Below are positions 60,121-62,834 of a stretch of 62,834 bases of DNA, piece by piece. The notes under the pieces are model-generated. The model did not search any database and was not told where the DNA came from. It was given only the letters and a program-made list of their open reading frames with translations. Source of the DNA: Treponema sp. (lineage in GTDB: Bacteria > Spirochaetota > Spirochaetia > Treponematales > Breznakiellaceae); assembly GCA_009780855.1 (NCBI GenBank), contig WQZG01000012.1, forward strand, positions 1 to 62,834, read 5' to 3'. The position numbers and the translations under genes were made by a program. Within the stretch, counting starts at the first letter, position 1. The number at the start of each line of letters is the position of its first letter.

Positions 60121-62586
60121 TTACCCTGCGCCGTTTTTATCAAGAACAGTAAAACGCCGCGTAAGAGTATTGCCTGCGCCGTCAATTAATGTAAGCGTAT
60201 GCGGACCCGGCTGCGGCCGGGCTTCCATTTCATGGAACGTTTTTGTAGATCCAAGATAATTACCGTCAAGGTGCCAATAAAGGGTCCCGTTATCATCGCG
60301 GAGCGCTGCCGAAAATACTATCCGGCCTTCACTGCCGTCAATTTCCCTGGGTACAAGGACCTGGCCGTTAGGTTCAGGATTGTACAAAGCAATGACAGTA
60401 TCCCCGTCCGCTGCAGCCGGATTTTCCTCGGGAGGCAGAGGTTTGTAATCAAGGTTCCAGCGCCGGTAATACCATTCTTCCGCAGGCGGCAGGACAAACC
60501 ATTTTACCTGGACCGCGGCGGCTGAACTGCCGGACTGCAATGTTACGCGGTGCTTAAGGCTTTGATCCACAATTATGGTCCGGCAGTATGGACAAACATT
60601 AGCGGCCGCGGAATTTACCGGTACATCAGCGAACTTTACATTTGCGCAGTCGGGGCCGGCCGGGAAACCGGAAGCCGCGCACACTTCGATCCTGCGCAAT
60701 TGGGAAGCGGGCTGGGCAAACCAGGTCTGGCTGCTGCCGCCTGCGGAATTCAGCGCGGAAAACAATTCAAACATCACAGGAGCCGCGGTTACCGCGCTGC
60801 GCAGTTCAGCCCTGCCTTCTCCGCTGGCGTTTCCGATCCAGACTCCGACTGTCCATTCAGGCGTTACACCGATTGCCCAGGCGTCGCGGTATCCAAAGCT
60901 GGTTCCGGTTTTCCAGGCTATGTGCCTTGAATTGGCGTAATCCTGCCAAATTGCTTCTTCTCCGGGACGCACGCCGGAAACCAGGGCCTCCAGCGTAATC
61001 CATGCGGCTCCCGGCGAAATCAGCGGCGAGCCATTAACTGCCGCTGCCTGTGATGTCCCATTCCCGGCTGAGGTTCCGGTCGCAGCTAAAGCTCTGTTCC
61101 CTGACATCGGGGCCTGAGCGGTTTTGTCTAAAACTGCCGGCGGGAAAAAAACCGGATTATTAACATCGCGGGCGTTTACCGATCTTCCCAATCCCGCGTA
61201 TAAGCCGGTCATCTCCCATAACGAAACTTCGGCGCCTCCAAGTATTAATGGCAGGCCGTAATCCTCGTTTGCGCGTACAAGGGTCGTAAGGCCCAAAGCG
61301 CGCAGTAGCCGGCCAAAGCGGTCAACGCCAAAGACACGCAGCGACCGCACAGCCGGAACATTGAGCGACCGCGCCAGAGCTTCGTCGGCCGGGACTGCTC
61401 CCAGGTAGGTTCTGGTAATGTTTTCCGGGCTGTAGCTTCCGACTCTGGTAGGAATATCACTTACAAGCGACGAGGGAAGAATATCGCCGGAATCCAGCAT
61501 GGCCGCGTATAAAAACGGTTTAAGGAGACTTCCTGAACTGCGTACAGAGTTGATTATATCGACGTTCCCGGCATTCGCGGTATTGGTATTGCCTACATAA
61601 GCCGCGGTTTCGCCTGTCATGGTATTTATGATCAGACAGGCTCCGTTGTAAATTCCGTTCTCGGCAAAACGCGCGGAATTCCTGTTCAGAATCGCCTGCA
61701 CCCTTTCCTGTATATCTTTATCAATAGTAGTATAAAACGCGTGAGCCGTGTCAGCAGCCGGGCCGCCGGTAACAGCAGCTTTCATCGTTTTGGACTTCGT
61801 AACTTTTTTTGATTCCAGAACAAGACGATCCAGCAAATGGGGAGCAAACTGCGGCAGCGGGAGAGGCTCGCCCGGCAAAGACTCCGCGAGCGACAAATTA
61901 AGGGTTTCCTGATCAAAATAACCTTTATTAAACAATTTGGTCAGCAGTGTATCCCTGTTGGTTTTTAACGCGTCCCTGTTGCGGCCCGGATGTATCAAAG
62001 CCGGATTGTTGGGAAGGACAGCCAAAGTCGCTGCCTCTGCCCAGGAAAGATCTTCCGGACCGCGCCCAAACCATCGCCATGCTGCTGCTTCCAGACCGAC
62101 CACATTGGCGCCGAACGGCGCGTTGGCCGCATACAGCGCCAGAATGTCCTGCTTGGATTTGCCAAGCTCCAGCCTTAACGCCAGCAATGCCTCCACGCAT
62201 TTTTCAAGCACCGTTCTTTTGGTAACACCGCGGGAGAGCCGTATGCACTGCATGGTAATGGTTGACCCTCCGGAAACCACCCTGCCGTTCCTGATATTCG
62301 ATATCAGAGCCCTGCCGATGGCCGCGGGGTCAACACCCGGATGTATCCAAAAACGGCTGTCTTCGGCTTCTACCATGGCCGCGCTGAATTTTTTGTTGAG
62401 TTCCCCGGTTCCCGGGAAACGCCATTGTCCGTCAGAAGCGACCTGCGCGCCCAGCAGCCGGCCTTCGCGATCATATAATACGGGGGAATACGAAACATTG
62501 AATAACGGATCGTTCAGGGAAACAGCGAACATTAAAACGAGAACAACAACCGATGCAATTAATATCCGTAATTCAATCCTGCGCAT
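60121..62586 (-). CDS. pbpC: Penicillin-binding protein 1C
   Basis: 821 aa bifunctional peptidoglycan synthase. An N-terminal membrane anchor (about 5-24) leads to the GT51 transglycosylase (EDSRFWIHPGVDPAA, GGSTITMQ), then the transpeptidase domain with SGSLLKPF (SxxK), SLN in ARSLNVPAV, and KTG in AWKTGTSFG, and a C-terminal BiPBP_C beta domain (about 730-821). An Ala/Thr/Ser-rich insert interrupts the transpeptidase part (about 500-530). Its start abuts the stop of the alpha-2-macroglobulin gene, the usual pairing of these genes. Confidence 0.93.
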   Translation of the reverse strand: MRRIELRILIASVVVLVLMFAVSLNDPLFNVSYSPVLYDREGRLLGAQVASDGQWRFPGTGELNKKFSAAMVEAEDSRFWIHPGVDPAAIGRALISNIRNGRVVSGGSTITMQCIRLSRGVTKRTVLEKCVEALLALRLELGKSKQDILALYAANAPFGANVVGLEAAAWRWFGRGPEDLSWAEAATLAVLPNNPALIHPGRNRDALKTNRDTLLTKLFNKGYFDQETLNLSLAESLPGEPLPLPQFAPHLLDRLVLESKKVTKSKTMKAAVTGGPAADTAHAFYTTIDKDIQERVQAILNRNSARFAENGIYNGACLIINTMTGETAAYVGNTNTANAGNVDIINSVRSSGSLLKPFLYAAMLDSGDILPSSLVSDIPTRVGSYSPENITRTYLGAVPADEALARSLNVPAVRSLRVFGVDRFGRLLRALGLTTLVRANEDYGLPLILGGAEVSLWEMTGLYAGLGRSVNARDVNNPVFFPPAVLDKTAQAPMSGNRALAATGTSAGNGTSQAAAVNGSPLISPGAAWITLEALVSGVRPGEEAIWQDYANSRHIAWKTGTSFGYRDAWAIGVTPEWTVGVWIGNASGEGRAELRSAVTAAPVMFELFSALNSAGGSSQTWFAQPASQLRRIEVCAASGFPAGPDCANVKFADVPVNSAAANVCPYCRTIIVDQSLKHRVTLQSGSSAAAVQVKWFVLPPAEEWYYRRWNLDYKPLPPEENPAAADGDTVIALYNPEPNGQVLVPREIDGSEGRIVFSAALRDDNGTLYWHLDGNYLGSTKTFHEMEARPQPGPHTLTLIDGAGNTLTRRFTVLDKNGAG

Positions 62587-62834
62587 CTACCTTACTCCGG
62601 GTATAACAGCCTGTATTGTTTCATCGTACATGGCATATGCGTGAATCGCCGGTCTATAGAAAGATCCTTCGTAGGTTTTATTTACCCTAAAGGTGACAGT
62701 ATTTGATTCGCCGCGCGGAAGGCTAAAATATGTCATCACCCGATCATCACGGATGTCCTGATACTCGTAGGCCGACGGGATAGCTTCACCGCCCAGCCTG
62801 GTATTGATAATTTCCCAGGAAGCCGGTATCGGTA
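62587..62834 (-). CDS. 3' end of a bacterial alpha-2-macroglobulin gene (cut by window edge)
   Basis: The minus strand is open from the window edge to a TAG at 62587-62589, one base before the pbpC start codon. The 81 visible residues include WEIINTRLGGEAIPSAYEYQ, MTYFSLPRGESNTVTF and GSFYRPAIHAYAMYDETIQA, the usual C-terminus of YfhM-type alpha-2-macroglobulins, which trap proteases in the periplasm and pair with PBP1C to guard or repair the wall. The rest lies outside the window. Confidence 0.85.
   Translation of the reverse strand, partial: PIPASWEIINTRLGGEAIPSAYEYQDIRDDRVMTYFSLPRGESNTVTFRVNKTYEGSFYRPAIHAYAMYDETIQAVIPGVR

Noticed and set aside
61937..62644. 235-codon plus-strand frame over the pbpC 5' region
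   Set aside because: Antisense to conserved transglycosylase sequence and to the alpha-2-macroglobulin end; no ribosome site or known domain.

Overview
The window looks like a chromosomal segment of a spirochaete, probably a Treponema-like host-associated species. This rests on the protein families seen: a short spirochaete-type omega subunit next to miaA, TPR proteins beside rsmD and rlmN, a treponeme-style xanthine-dehydrogenase-like operon, LoaP, HflKC, several lipoproteins and outer-membrane barrels. No rRNA, tRNA, CRISPR array, transposase or prophage gene was recognised. Genes are tightly packed and no gene-free stretch exceeds 300 bases; the longest gaps are 773-972 and 20474-20621, and both hold regulatory sequence.

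Layout. 1-772 (minus): ribosomal/SSB operon (rpsF, ssb, start codon of the next gene, probably rpsR). 973-4570 (plus): unknown gene, rsmD, two TPR genes, rlmN. 4589-11050: mostly minus-strand envelope and housekeeping genes (DUF445 protein, SH3-like lipoprotein, small membrane proteins, NAD(P)HX repair enzyme, beta-propeller lipoprotein), with one divergent outer-membrane protein. 11149-14263 (plus): secA and an L-rhamnose mutarotase. 14294-16386 (minus): SPOR-domain protein and an exported protein. 16436-20473 (plus): the NusG paralogue loaP, then three xanthine-dehydrogenase-like subunits whose large subunit has lost most molybdopterin-binding motifs.

20470-52889 (plus) is the accessory heart of the window. 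A good promoter, an operator-like palindrome and a leader ending in a terminator-like hairpin directly before the first ATG open a roughly 32-kb run of same-strand genes: a winged-helix regulator, aroB, an outer-membrane barrel, three ATPase/AlbA-type genes around an ABC exporter, and then a surface-glycan cluster. The cluster contains a nucleotidyltransferase-GHMP kinase fusion, a GT11 fucosyltransferase-like enzyme, an IspD/TarI-like cytidylyltransferase with LicD, several GT2/GT4/GT-C glycosyltransferases, GtrA/GtrB-type lipid-linked glycosylation proteins, heptose genes (hddA and an hddC-gmhB fusion), a PslG-like glycosidase, two Wzi-like porins and the initiating transferase WbaP. Parts of it (about 30.9-35.1 and 37.2-40.9 kb) are strikingly AT-rich and look acquired. 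I propose that LoaP acts on this run by processive antitermination; that is inference.

52915-62834 is housekeeping and envelope: miaA and rpoZ (minus), hflK-hflC and a membrane pseudokinase-like protein (plus), nudC (minus), a conserved gene with amrS (plus), and pbpC followed upstream by the 3' end of an alpha-2-macroglobulin gene (minus, cut by the window edge).

A recurring feature is the placement of sigma-70-like promoters so close to the start codon that the mRNA would be leaderless or nearly so (loaP, secA, rpoZ, the DUF4143 gene, perhaps wbaP and the first wzi-like gene). Several genes are coupled through TTGA stop/start overlaps.
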